A DNA stretch of 64,000 nt from Taeniopygia guttata (lineage: Eukaryota; Chordata; Aves; Passeriformes; Estrildidae). The position numbers were made by a program, and so were the translations under genes. The notes beneath the pieces were generated by a model. The model saw only the letters and a program-made list of their open reading frames with translations. It did no database searches and was not told where the DNA came from. The stretch is taken from assembly GCF_048771995.1 (NCBI RefSeq), contig NC_133033.1:5518501-5582500 (forward strand), written 5' to 3'. Within the stretch, counting starts at the first letter, position 1, and each line of letters opens with the position of its first letter. Shown in pieces: positions 38,301 through 64,000 of this stretch.

Positions 38301-41144
38301 ATTGATGCCATTGCTCATACTTGATACACACATAAGTCTACAATTGTCATAGAAGTCACATCCCAATCAAACAACAATACTCACCATAAACATAACCCAC
38401 ACATGCTTGCTTCACTGCTGAATAAGGAATCCCAGCATCAGCTAAAGCTGCCTGGCCTAAAAAAAAAACAGTTTAAAAGTTGGAAAAAAAGTTTAAAACT
38501 GAAGGTAAAATTAAAAAAAAAATCATCTCTCACAACCACAACAAGCAAACCTAGAGTAGTATGTATGAGTCTTGCATTCACACATGAGAGTTGTAGAAAT
38601 TCCTTATTATAATGTGCAAACAATTAATATAGTCTTGTACCTCATAAAGACAATTTCACAGTATTCTGAGTTCTAAACAAGCTTCTTTATCTCAAAAATT
38701 CACTCAATCAATTTCATTCATTTCATTCTGTGCCCAAGCACTAAGGTTGTTCATCCCAATGAGAGTAGGTTTTGAATAATATAGGTAAGTGTTCAATTAT
38801 TTAAGTGCACAATCCAATTTAAAGCTATCTTGCTGACTTCAGCCTGGAAGGGCTGACCTGGACAGGTCAGTTATGGATTTGGTAAAAGTGGTCTGAGTTT
38901 TAAATCTGTTTTTTAGAGCAGCTTTTCCTTTATATGTGTAATAAAAATATTGGCTGTAAGACCTAAAATAAGCATCAGGAATCAAACTAAATGCTTTATT
39001 ACTAAATTACCTGCTTCCTTAGCCATGTCAGGATAATCAGCACTCTTCTCACTAGGCTTTGAAAACTGGCAAGAAAAAAGGAAGGAAAACAAAGTGAGAG
39101 TAACTCACAGTGAGATTTAATTAATATTTTTCTCAAATTGGTATATTTAAAAGCTTTATATTTAATTTAGAAATAAGTCTTAAATAATGCAAAAGCTGTA
39201 ATTTCATTAACCCAAAAGTGCATGTACAAAATCTTTACAATTCCCAAGTGCTGCTGCCAGACCCTGCAATGGCTAAAAGGAGAAAATAGTGAAACTTTAT
39301 GGGAGCTGAGGGCCATTTGTGGTCACTGTTAAAGAAGATACATGGCTATGGAGATGGACAATAATCCTGTCTAAAGCCTTTGGGTGGGACATAGAATAAC
39401 TATAATCTTCACCAATTCATCACAATAGTCACTGAAGCTTTGATACATATTTCCACTTTTTTTTTTTTTTTTTTGTTATAATCCTATTTGTAACAAGAAA
39501 ATGCTTGTTCTTTGTAGAGAATTTATCATACCTCACTCCTCACTGATAGAGGTGGCATTTCTATTTTCTTTGCAATGTGACTAATTAGAGACCACTACAA
39601 GTACATGTGGTTTGGATTTTTACATCACTAACAAAGTGTCACTGCTAAAAGAAATCCTCATGCTAACTACTTATAATCCTACAAATTATTTGATGTCCCC
39701 TGTGAGCATATGAAAGTTAATTTGCTGCCTCCTTCTGCTTATGTCCCTGACCCCAGTCATTTGTACCACTTGGCTGTACTTTCTGCAGTGCCTCCTTTCA
39801 TTAATTTAGACAGAGACCCAACATAGCAAAGGTCATAAGAAAAAACAGTTGGTGAGTTGATCATTGTAGCTAGAAGTCTGTAAGAGTGAGTGATACTGCT
39901 TGGGCTAACAGAGAGGAGAAGAGAGTACTGACAATTCTTCAAGTCATGCTCAAGTGGTAACTGAGATGATCCACATCTGAAAATGCAGAGACTGGGGAGC
40001 TGACAGTTACACAGGAAATGTGGACTGTTGTTGTGAGAAGATATAACAAATTTTAGTAGTCATTACATCATTAGTGTTAATCAAAGAGAAGCAATACAGA
40101 CTTAAAAGATTTTATTGCAAAATACTCAAGATGCAATATGGTGTGTGACAAGTTTTACTTGTCTCTTCCATGAGGACATCACAAGTGAGCGCAATAATTT
40201 CTATTACTACATTCTGTGATCTAGTCCAATAACCACAATTAACAGAATTGTCTTTAACCTTTCAGTTCCTCCCCTATCACAGCACATGTTGGAGAAAGAC
40301 CCATGCAGCAACAAGACAAAAAGTTATTATTTAAAAGGTGGCCAGGGAGTTTCTGACTACTCTAAAAAATACCAAAGTTATCTTGAGATTCATCTGTCTA
40401 GACAAAAGTGGTTCTTTTACTTGTCCTCTTTGAGAAGCATAAAATCGCTTAAGTTGGAAAAGCCCTTGAAGATCGAGTCCAACTGTTACCCCAGCACTGC
40501 CAAACCCAGGCTGCCTGTTCCTGGGTTTGACAACCCTTTCAGTGAAGGAATTTTACTTAATCCTAATTCTAACCTTAAACACGCCTTGTGGAAACTTGGG
40601 GCCAAGTCCTCTCATCCCATCACTTGTTACTTGGGAGAAGAGCCCCACCTGGCTACCAGCTGCTCCCGGGAGGAGCTGAGCGGGGCGAACCGTGAGCCCA
40701 CAACCCCGGGGCCGGGAACAGAACCGCCCCAGCACAGACCCTGCGGGGCCCTGCCCGGGGACGGGCCCTGGGCCAGCGGCTGCGGGACACGGGGACACTG
40801 TGCCCGCTGCAGGGCTGTTGTATCGACCTGCTCTGTGGAGCACCGCGTTCACCTCGGCCGGGTCCGGCCTCCCCCACAGCCCAAGCGAGGGTGAGCTTTG
40901 CGCGGAGCCGCCGGGCTGGGACCGGGCTCTGCCCGTGCGCTCCTGAGGCGCCGCCGCGCCCCTGAGGGGCTCCAGCCGCGCCAGGGAGGGCGCGGGCGGC
41001 TCCCGCAGCACCTCCCGCCCAGCGGACAGGGGGGTGCCACCGAGGCCGGCCTCCCGCGGACCGTGCCCCCCGTGCACACGGGTGTGGGGAGGGCGGCGGT
41101 ACCTTGGTCATGCCGACGCCCACCACGAACACCCGGCGCTGCAT
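23306..41144 (-). CDS. SCP2: Sterol carrier protein 2 / SCPx thiolase, complete, 16 exons
   Basis: SCPx is a peroxisomal fusion of a branched-chain 3-ketoacyl-CoA thiolase (pristanoyl-CoA and bile-acid intermediates) with a sterol and lipid transfer domain. Sixteen exons splice in frame to 534 codons (human 547). The thiolase-like domain fills residues 1-395, with nucleophile C84 in NNNCATGS, H295 and C297 in ELHDCF and H345 in KGHPLGATG. The SCP2 lipid-binding domain is about residues 425-534, and the end, AKL, is a type 1 peroxisome signal. The start at 41144 has Kozak context GCCGCCATGC; the N-terminus is about nine residues shorter than in human before RRVF. Introns hold one CR1 fragment each in introns 1 and 11 and low-complexity tracts, but no other gene. 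The gene is head-to-head with ECHDC2. Confidence 0.97.
24165..24215. repeat. A-rich tract with CAAA repeats in SCP2 intron 15
   Basis: A run of about 15 A followed by ACC/CAAA-type units over roughly 50 bp; simple low-complexity sequence. Confidence 0.6.
24633..24712 (-). CDS. SCP2: SCP2 exon 15
   Basis: Encodes [20 protein letters not shown] then KMNPQT. The acceptor is TTGCAG|AT and the donor ACA|GTAAGT, phase 0. Confidence 0.95.
26167..26296 (-). CDS. SCP2: SCP2 exon 14
   Basis: Encodes [20 protein letters not shown] then [20 protein letters not shown] and VNS, the beta-sheet core of the SCP2 fold. The donor is TCAG|GTCAGT. Confidence 0.96.
26874..26967 (-). CDS. SCP2: SCP2 exon 13
   Basis: Encodes [20 protein letters not shown] then [11 protein letters not shown], the end of the presequence and the first helix of the lipid-binding domain. 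The donor is GAG|GTATTT, phase 0. Confidence 0.95.
29150..29800. promoter_or_regulatory. SCP2: Internal CpG island: likely pro-SCP2 promoter
   Basis: GC- and CpG-dense block over exon 12 and about 280 bp upstream of it, far from the gene's first exon and flanked by AT-rich introns. In mammals SCP2 has a second promoter in this part of the gene that drives the short pro-SCP2 transcript. Position and composition here fit that; use of the promoter is inferred. Confidence 0.65.
29369..29522 (-). CDS. SCP2: SCP2 exon 12: end of thiolase domain and start of pro-SCP2
   Basis: Encodes [20 protein letters not shown], then [20 protein letters not shown] and MGFPGDS. It is very GC-rich unlike the other internal exons. 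The only ATG in any frame of the exon is Met395 at 29391, with strong context AGGATGG. The donor is AGCAG|GTGAGC. Confidence 0.95.
29765..30180 (-). mobile_element. CR1 LINE 3' fragment (SCP2 intron 11)
   Basis: Matches remembered CR1 consensus in reverse orientation: CACAGAATC at the 3' end, GGTTGGAAAAGAGCTCCAAG, then CCTCTTCTCCAGGCTGAGCC and GCTCCAG-type blocks near the 5' break. It is 5'-truncated as CR1 copies usually are, diverged, and non-coding. It abuts the CpG island around exon 12. Confidence 0.85.
30920..30954. repeat. Polypurine tract in SCP2 intron 11
   Basis: Purine-only stretch with about twelve A followed by about eleven G, a homopurine block about 1.4 kb upstream of exon 12 in the direction of SCP2 transcription. 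Confidence 0.8.
31342..31449 (-). CDS. SCP2: SCP2 exon 11: glycine-rich thiolase signature with His345
   Basis: Encodes [20 protein letters not shown] then [15 protein letters not shown]. The donor is ACAG|GTATGC. This is the last exon specific to SCPx before the internal start. Confidence 0.95.
33038..33185 (-). CDS. SCP2: SCP2 exon 10: HDCF catalytic motif
   Basis: Encodes [20 protein letters not shown] then [20 protein letters not shown] and ALGLCPE. H295 and C297 match the thiolase active site. The donor is GAAG|GTAACA. Confidence 0.95.
33808..33925. repeat. A/C-rich low-complexity tract in SCP2 intron 9
   Basis: A-runs broken by C-runs over about 120 bp. In the SCP2 transcript this reads as a U/G-rich stretch beginning about 25 nt past the exon 9 donor. 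Confidence 0.7.
33949..34099 (-). CDS. SCP2: SCP2 exon 9
   Basis: Encodes [20 protein letters not shown], then [13 protein letters not shown] and ends SCMKM, donor ATG|GTAGGT, phase 0. An A/C-rich tract lies just past the donor. Confidence 0.95.
34711..34797 (-). CDS. SCP2: SCP2 exon 8
   Basis: An 87-nt exon encoding [20 protein letters not shown] then DYLTVLQC and two bases of the next cysteine. The donor is TGTTG|GTAAGG. Confidence 0.94.
35074..35137 (-). CDS. SCP2: SCP2 exon 7
   Basis: A 64-nt exon encoding [20 protein letters not shown] plus two bases of proline. The acceptor is TTTCAG|GG and the donor ACCC|GTGAGT. Confidence 0.93.
35818..35944 (-). CDS. SCP2: SCP2 exon 6
   Basis: Encodes [20 protein letters not shown] then [20 protein letters not shown] and KY. 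The acceptor is TTTCAG|TTT. The donor, TATG|GTCTGT, is weak but fixed by phase with exon 7. Confidence 0.93.
36089..36127. repeat. Short direct repeat in SCP2 intron 5
   Basis: CATAAATATTGATAAT occurs twice, 23 bp apart. The unit contains ATATTGATAATCAATA-type near-palindromic sequence. Confidence 0.6.
36978..37042 (-). CDS. SCP2: SCP2 exon 5
   Basis: A 65-nt exon encoding [20 protein letters not shown] then G. Two overlapping donors exist, GTGTAA and GTAAGT; only the second, which keeps GGT, joins exon 6 in frame to give ASG-FADRT, so the exon ends at 36978. Confidence 0.93.
37730..37861 (-). CDS. SCP2: SCP2 exon 4: thiolase nucleophile cysteine
   Basis: Encodes [13 protein letters not shown] through [20 protein letters not shown] and LVEG. 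C84 is the acyl-accepting cysteine by family knowledge. The donor is GGAG|GTGGGT. Confidence 0.95.
38385..38456 (-). CDS. SCP2: SCP2 exon 3
   Basis: A 72-nt exon encoding [20 protein letters not shown] and YVY. The acceptor follows a T-run (TTTAG|GC) and the donor is TATG|GTGAGT. Confidence 0.94.
39011..39065 (-). CDS. SCP2: SCP2 exon 2
   Basis: Encodes [18 protein letters not shown] plus one base. The acceptor is TGCCAG|TTT and the donor GCAG|GTAATT. The DYPDMA stretch is typical of SCPx. Confidence 0.94.
40438..40657 (-). mobile_element. CR1 LINE 3' fragment (SCP2 intron 1)
   Basis: Reads in reverse as a CR1 3' end: AAGTTGGAAAAGCCCTTGAA and GATCGAGTCCAAC near the tail, and ACTTGTTACTTGGGAGAAGA at the truncated side. 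It runs into the SCP2 promoter CpG island. Confidence 0.85.
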
Positions 41145-41320
41145 GGCGGCGATGGCGGCGAGACAAATCTTCCTTCCCCCGCTGCTGTCGCCGCGTCCTG
41201 CGGGCCTTCAGCGACACTGGGGCCGGAGCGAGCGCCCAGGGCATGGACCCGCCCCTTAAAGGCGCAGCGCCCCCATTGCGGCACCGGCCCGGCGTCCCTG
41301 TCCATAGCGCAGCCATGGCC
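40650..41320. promoter_or_regulatory. SCP2: CpG island at the SCP2 5' end
   Basis: CpG-dense block covering SCP2 exon 1, the start of intron 1 and about 180 bp upstream. A GC box (CCCGCCCC on the plus strand) lies at 41248-41255, about 105 bp upstream of the ATG. Confidence 0.8.
41103..41144 (-). CDS. SCP2: SCP2 exon 1 (coding part)
   Basis: Fourteen codons, [14 protein letters not shown], with donor AAG|GTACCG, phase 0. It sits in the CpG island. Confidence 0.94.
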
Positions 41321-42190
41321 AGTCTTACAAACATCCCTGCTTATCCTCCTGAATTCCCCCATCCCGGCGATTAGCAGACGTTTTTCCAAAGTGGAGGTGC
41401 AGTGAAGCTCGCCGCCTCTCCAGAGAAGGGCAGCGAAGATGGTGAAGGGTGTGAAGTCCTGTGAGGAGCAGCGGAGGGAGCTGGGGACGCTCAGCCTGGA
41501 GAAAAGGAGGCTCGGGGAGCCCTTCCCGCTCTCCACAGCTCCCTGACAGGCGGTGCAGCCAGGTGAGGGTCAGGCTCTGCTCCCAGGGAACAAGGGACAG
41601 GATGAGAGAAATGCCCTAAGGTCGCACCTGAGGAGGCTTAGGTTGGACATTAGGAAGGATTTCTTCACAGAAAGGGTGATTAGATATTGGAATGGGCCGC
41701 TCAGGGAGGTGCTGGAGTCACCATCTCTGGAGGTGTTTAAGGAAAGACTCAGTGCCATAGTTTAGCGGACAAGGTGGTGATCAGTCATAGGCTGGGCTTG
41801 ATGGTCTCAGAGGTCTTTTCCAATTCAATTGATCCTGTGGTTCTGTAATTCTTTTCCTCCAGAGATGTGTTTGGGACGGATACTTGAAGAAATCGTTCTC
41901 TTTTTCTGAAACAGATGTATTTACAGTGGGAGCTGAACATCTGACCCTTCATCAACTCACGCTTCCCTTCATCCACTCAACTTCCCCTTCCCTCACTTCG
42001 TCATCCTTGAGGATCTCCATGGCTGGGGAGATCCTGCGCGGCCGGTGCCAACTTCAGCCAAGCTCCTGGCGGAGCTGTTTGTGGCAGGGCCCTAGACTCC
42101 CACCGCACGGCTCCTCACTCGCTCGGCTGCGGGGCCGTTCCCCCGGGAGGCGGGGCCGGGCGGGCGGAGGGTGCGGGTTCCGGCGCGGCC
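41145..42190. promoter_or_regulatory. Divergent promoter interval between SCP2 and ECHDC2
   Basis: 1046 bp separate the two start codons, which point away from each other. The interval contains the upstream parts of two CpG islands with a CR1 copy between them. No other exon is seen. Whether the promoters share elements is unknown. Confidence 0.75.
41418..41850 (+). mobile_element. CR1 LINE 3' fragment (between SCP2 and ECHDC2)
   Basis: A plus-strand CR1 3' end of about 430 bp: GGAGGGAGCTGGGGACGCTC, TTAGGTTGGACATTAGGAAG, GGAGGTGTTTAAGGAAAGAC, and the tail GGTCTTTTCCAATTCAATTG followed by CTGTGGTTCTGTAATTC. It is 5'-truncated. A short open frame at 41553-41765 is CR1 sequence, not a host gene. 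Confidence 0.92.
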
Positions 42191-48800
<6,610 letters not shown>

Positions 48801-48962
48801 TGCGTTCTGCTTCCCCTTGAGTTTTTGGAGATAGAGCAGGACTGAGGAGGGCCCACTGATTTCTTAGGATTATTTTTATCACACCATTCTGTGCACTTAA
48901 CTCCTTGCCTTGGACTGCATTTCTAACTATTCCACTGGATCGTTTTTCTCTACAAATCTCCA

Positions 48963-48968
48963 AATAAA
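48963..48968 (+). terminator. ECHDC2: ECHDC2 polyadenylation signal
   Basis: AATAAA 163 nt past the stop codon, giving a short 3' untranslated region of about 180-190 nt if used. Confidence 0.75.
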
Positions 48969-48984
48969 AATTTAACTTTGTACA

Positions 48985-51807
48985 ACAGATCTTTAAAGCA
49001 TGTTCATCTCAAGTCATTTATAAAGATACATCCATTCTCTTCCAACTGCTTTGACAGAAAAAACAGTAGTAGCACAGAGCAGTGGCCCTTGACCCCAGCT
49101 CTGCTGTGAATAGTGCAACACTGACCCACCCCAGAACCAAAACTCACCTCCAGTGAGCTGAAGCAGTGCTTGAGAAAACATAAGGCCTGTATGTGCACGG
49201 GTACATAGGGCCATCACATCAGTCTATGCCTCTCTCCATCACCTGTTTTCCTCTATTAGCTGACTGGAAATTAAGGTTATTTTCTCCTTCAAGGTTCTCC
49301 AGCACTAAAATATGCCCTAAAATTTAGCTCTACAGCTTCTTACATCCCTAGACTGGGCATTTCAAATAAAATTAATTAATCAGCAAACGTGGTTTTAGGA
49401 ACTGCTGTATAGAAATGCTTTATAGGTTATCAAAGTAAGATGTGGCTTACCACATTGGAACTTCATGCTACGATAGTATCAAAGGAAACCACAGTTTCAC
49501 TTGTGCCAAAAGTGTGTAGGAAACTTACCAAATTATACACATATAAATTTTCTATGTAAAGATCTGCAAAGGTAAAGCAGAGATTTTCAGCCTGCACAAA
49601 AGGTGGCAAATGCTACAGGTGGAACAAAAAGTATGAAGTTGTTTCCAGAATTATTCTACCCTAGCAGAAACTCCTGAAGTTGTACAGGAGAGTGAAGAGA
49701 CCTTTCTATATGTGGCATATACAATTGATATAGTGCATTTATACCTTGTAGGCATGCAGAATTTTCAACTTGAAAGAATTCTGCTCACTGATTGCCTGAA
49801 GTGTGGGGGAGCAAAAGGAAATGGGTATTTAGCATCTCTGTGCTTGCTGGTTGCAGAACTTCATGAAGTGACATGTCTGTCAGACATCTGGCCTGATGCC
49901 AGCATCATCCTTGCATTTTGTGCTGCATGGAGGAGTAATATTTGTTTTTTTAGTTAAGTTGCTTCAGCAAATTCTCCTGTTATTAGGAAAAGACAGCACT
50001 GTAAGGAGAGTTGTCATCTTTATTTTAAAATATTGTAGCAATTGATTTATATTCATTCTATTGACACCAAATTTGACAAGTTTTGTGTTCCATTTCATGG
50101 AACGGAAATTCCATGGTAGACATCTTAGAAGGGTGGTGCGTAAAAGCCCTTAGGCTGTTTTTAATTTTGAAACCACCTTCATAATTCAAAGCTACAGCCA
50201 GCTGAATTTCTGTTGGAATTGAGAAAACTTTATGTAACCAGATCCACAGATTAAAATTATGCCAGCCAAAACTACACTTTAGTACAAAAACCAATTACAC
50301 AACACTGATTAAATTACTGATCAGTACCTTTTGAAGTTGCTGAAATACACGTTAATTAACTAATAGAGGTGGTATTTTTCTGTGAAGGATGGGAGTTGGG
50401 AGGGAAAGGACTTAAAAACAGTAACATACAGTCATTATGAAGAAGCCATTTCTGCTGGTAAGCTACCAAACATAAGTTTTCTTTTTAAATTCAATCACCA
50501 AATATTTACAGCAGAGTTTCTGAATATCAAGCAGTTGCCATGGAAATATGGAGACTAAGCAGATAAAAACAACACCTGAAATTAAATTGAATTTGAATGG
50601 ACATGCAGTTTGCTTCCATCACTTGCATTGTATCAGGCATCTGTACACTGTGCAATATGTTTCATTCAACACATGGTTTGAAACCCGCAGGTAACGAAGA
50701 AAGAAATAAGCTGTCACAATTAGCATCTTTATGTAAAATTTCATACTCCACAAAATGCAATTGACACAGGGCTTACACAGAACATTGGGTGATACTTTGC
50801 ACTCACTGTCATGGCTTGGAAATATAATTCACTGCACAATACTGACAGAATATTTACAGTAAATGAGGGCAATCATTAGTCTCTTATAAATAAGGTGACC
50901 AAATATCCCAGCCTTCCATGAATACATGCAGCCCCCTCCATGATGAAGTCATGTCAGTTATTTTACTCTAATGAGCCTTCTTCTATCCCCATCAATATTC
51001 TAAAAACAAAAAAAAAAAATATCACACACAACCAAAAGTAGTTGCACAATAACAAAACCCCATTCCTGTTATAAAATTTAAATTTTCAAACATCCTTTTA
51101 GTACTGTCTCATTTTAGTTCAATTTCTACTGCTTTACTTCAGTGGGTTTCCCCTTTCCCTGAATGTGATGCTGGTCCCCACCTTGACAGGAGCAGGGAGG
51201 ACTCTGGAGAAATGAACTGTGAAAAGGCATCATCCCAGCAGTAAAGAAAACAAAAGAACATGGCTTGCAGGCAAGAGGAAAAGGAAGCTGAAGACCCCAT
51301 TTGTGTCTAGAAGAGTGAAGAGACAATGGACATTTTGGTCGCCTTAGTTACAAGTCTCTCTGTCACCTGCATGCATGGACTTTTGTTTTGCTCTATAAGT
51401 GTTGGTCTCACAACCACACACAGCTTTATTCAAACACCAAACTGGTGAACAGTGTTATGAACAGCAACAACAAGGATGGAATAGCCTTTTCTCTCAGAAG
51501 TCACAAAACAAGATACTCCTTGAAGTCTTCTTTCCAGCTGTGCATATGGATCAGTACAAGTCCCATCTCCTGGTAGCCAGCACTAACCCTGCAGGCATGA
51601 CCAGCTCAAGCTGTGACCCTTTACAAGTTGTGTACGAGGTTGCCATTAAAGGTGACGTTCAGCAAGGTTACCACACATGGTTTGGGTACCACAGTTACCA
51701 GCAAATCACTTTAATGGTGACCAATATATTATAAGTTACTCCAACTACACACATATCAGAGAGGATTATTACAGAGACAATACTTTACACTCCTCTACCT
51801 GCAGCTT
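48985..51807. other. Tail-to-tail interval; mostly ZYG11B 3' untranslated region
   Basis: No exon of a third gene is seen, in particular no ZYG11A. On the minus strand AATAAA occurs at 51430-51425 (about 380 nt past the ZYG11B stop) and at 50024-50019 (about 1.8 kb past it). Either could end ZYG11B transcripts. Confidence 0.6.
50019..51430 (-). terminator. ZYG11B: Candidate ZYG11B polyadenylation signals
   Basis: Two minus-strand AATAAA hexamers, at 51430-51425 (GAATAAAGCTG context) and 50024-50019. They mark a short and a long 3' untranslated region. Choice between them needs transcript ends. Confidence 0.4.

Positions 51808-64000
<12,193 letters not shown>

Noticed and set aside
40553-41536. 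Long open frames of 100-170 codons on both strands around the SCP2 start
   Set aside because: Low-complexity translations of CpG island and CR1 sequence; only the 14 codons of SCP2 exon 1 match a known protein and end at a proper donor.
41553-41765. 70-codon open frame containing a plausible helical peptide (RLRLDIRKDFFTERV)
   Set aside because: This is the familiar accidental frame in the CR1 3' region, seen in many CR1 copies, not a host gene.

Overview
The window is vertebrate nuclear DNA, almost certainly from a bird. It is AT-rich with CpG-dense islands at gene starts. It holds small multi-exon genes with canonical splice sites, and its only recognisable interspersed repeats are three CR1-type LINE 3' ends. 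Four genes can be assembled exon by exon, with every splice phase agreeing: PODN, SCP2, ECHDC2 and ZYG11B. Their order and relative orientation match the human 1p32.3 block read backwards, except that ZYG11A, which in human lies between ZYG11B and ECHDC2, is not seen.

Layout. 1641-13270 (minus): the first six coding exons of PODN; the rest lies beyond the left edge. Its start sits in a CpG island with a perfect 19-bp minisatellite 59 bp upstream of the ATG. 13500-23300: intergenic, nothing recognised. 23306-41144 (minus): a complete 16-exon SCP2 gene, 534 aa, encoding the peroxisomal thiolase plus sterol-carrier fusion (SCPx). A second CpG island covers exon 12, where the in-frame Met395 would start the 140-aa pro-SCP2, as expected for the known internal promoter. 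41145-42190: divergent promoter interval with a CR1 insertion. 42191-48800 (plus): complete ECHDC2, 10 exons, 289 aa. 48985-51807: tail-to-tail interval carrying the 3' end of ZYG11B. 51808-63660 (minus): ZYG11B exons 2-14, 734 codons; only about the first ten residues lie past the right edge.

Two of the genes work in lipid oxidation. SCP2 makes the peroxisomal branched-chain 3-ketoacyl-CoA thiolase and a lipid transfer protein. ECHDC2, which shares the divergent promoter interval, is a predicted mitochondrial enoyl-CoA hydratase-like protein. PODN is a secreted small leucine-rich matrix protein, and ZYG11B is the CUL2 ubiquitin-ligase receptor for N-terminal glycine degrons. I found no undescribed system. 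The points most worth following are the G-quadruplex-prone minisatellite at PODN, the internal SCP2 promoter island, the GC-AG intron in ZYG11B, the missing ZYG11A and the clustering of all CR1 copies at SCP2 promoters.
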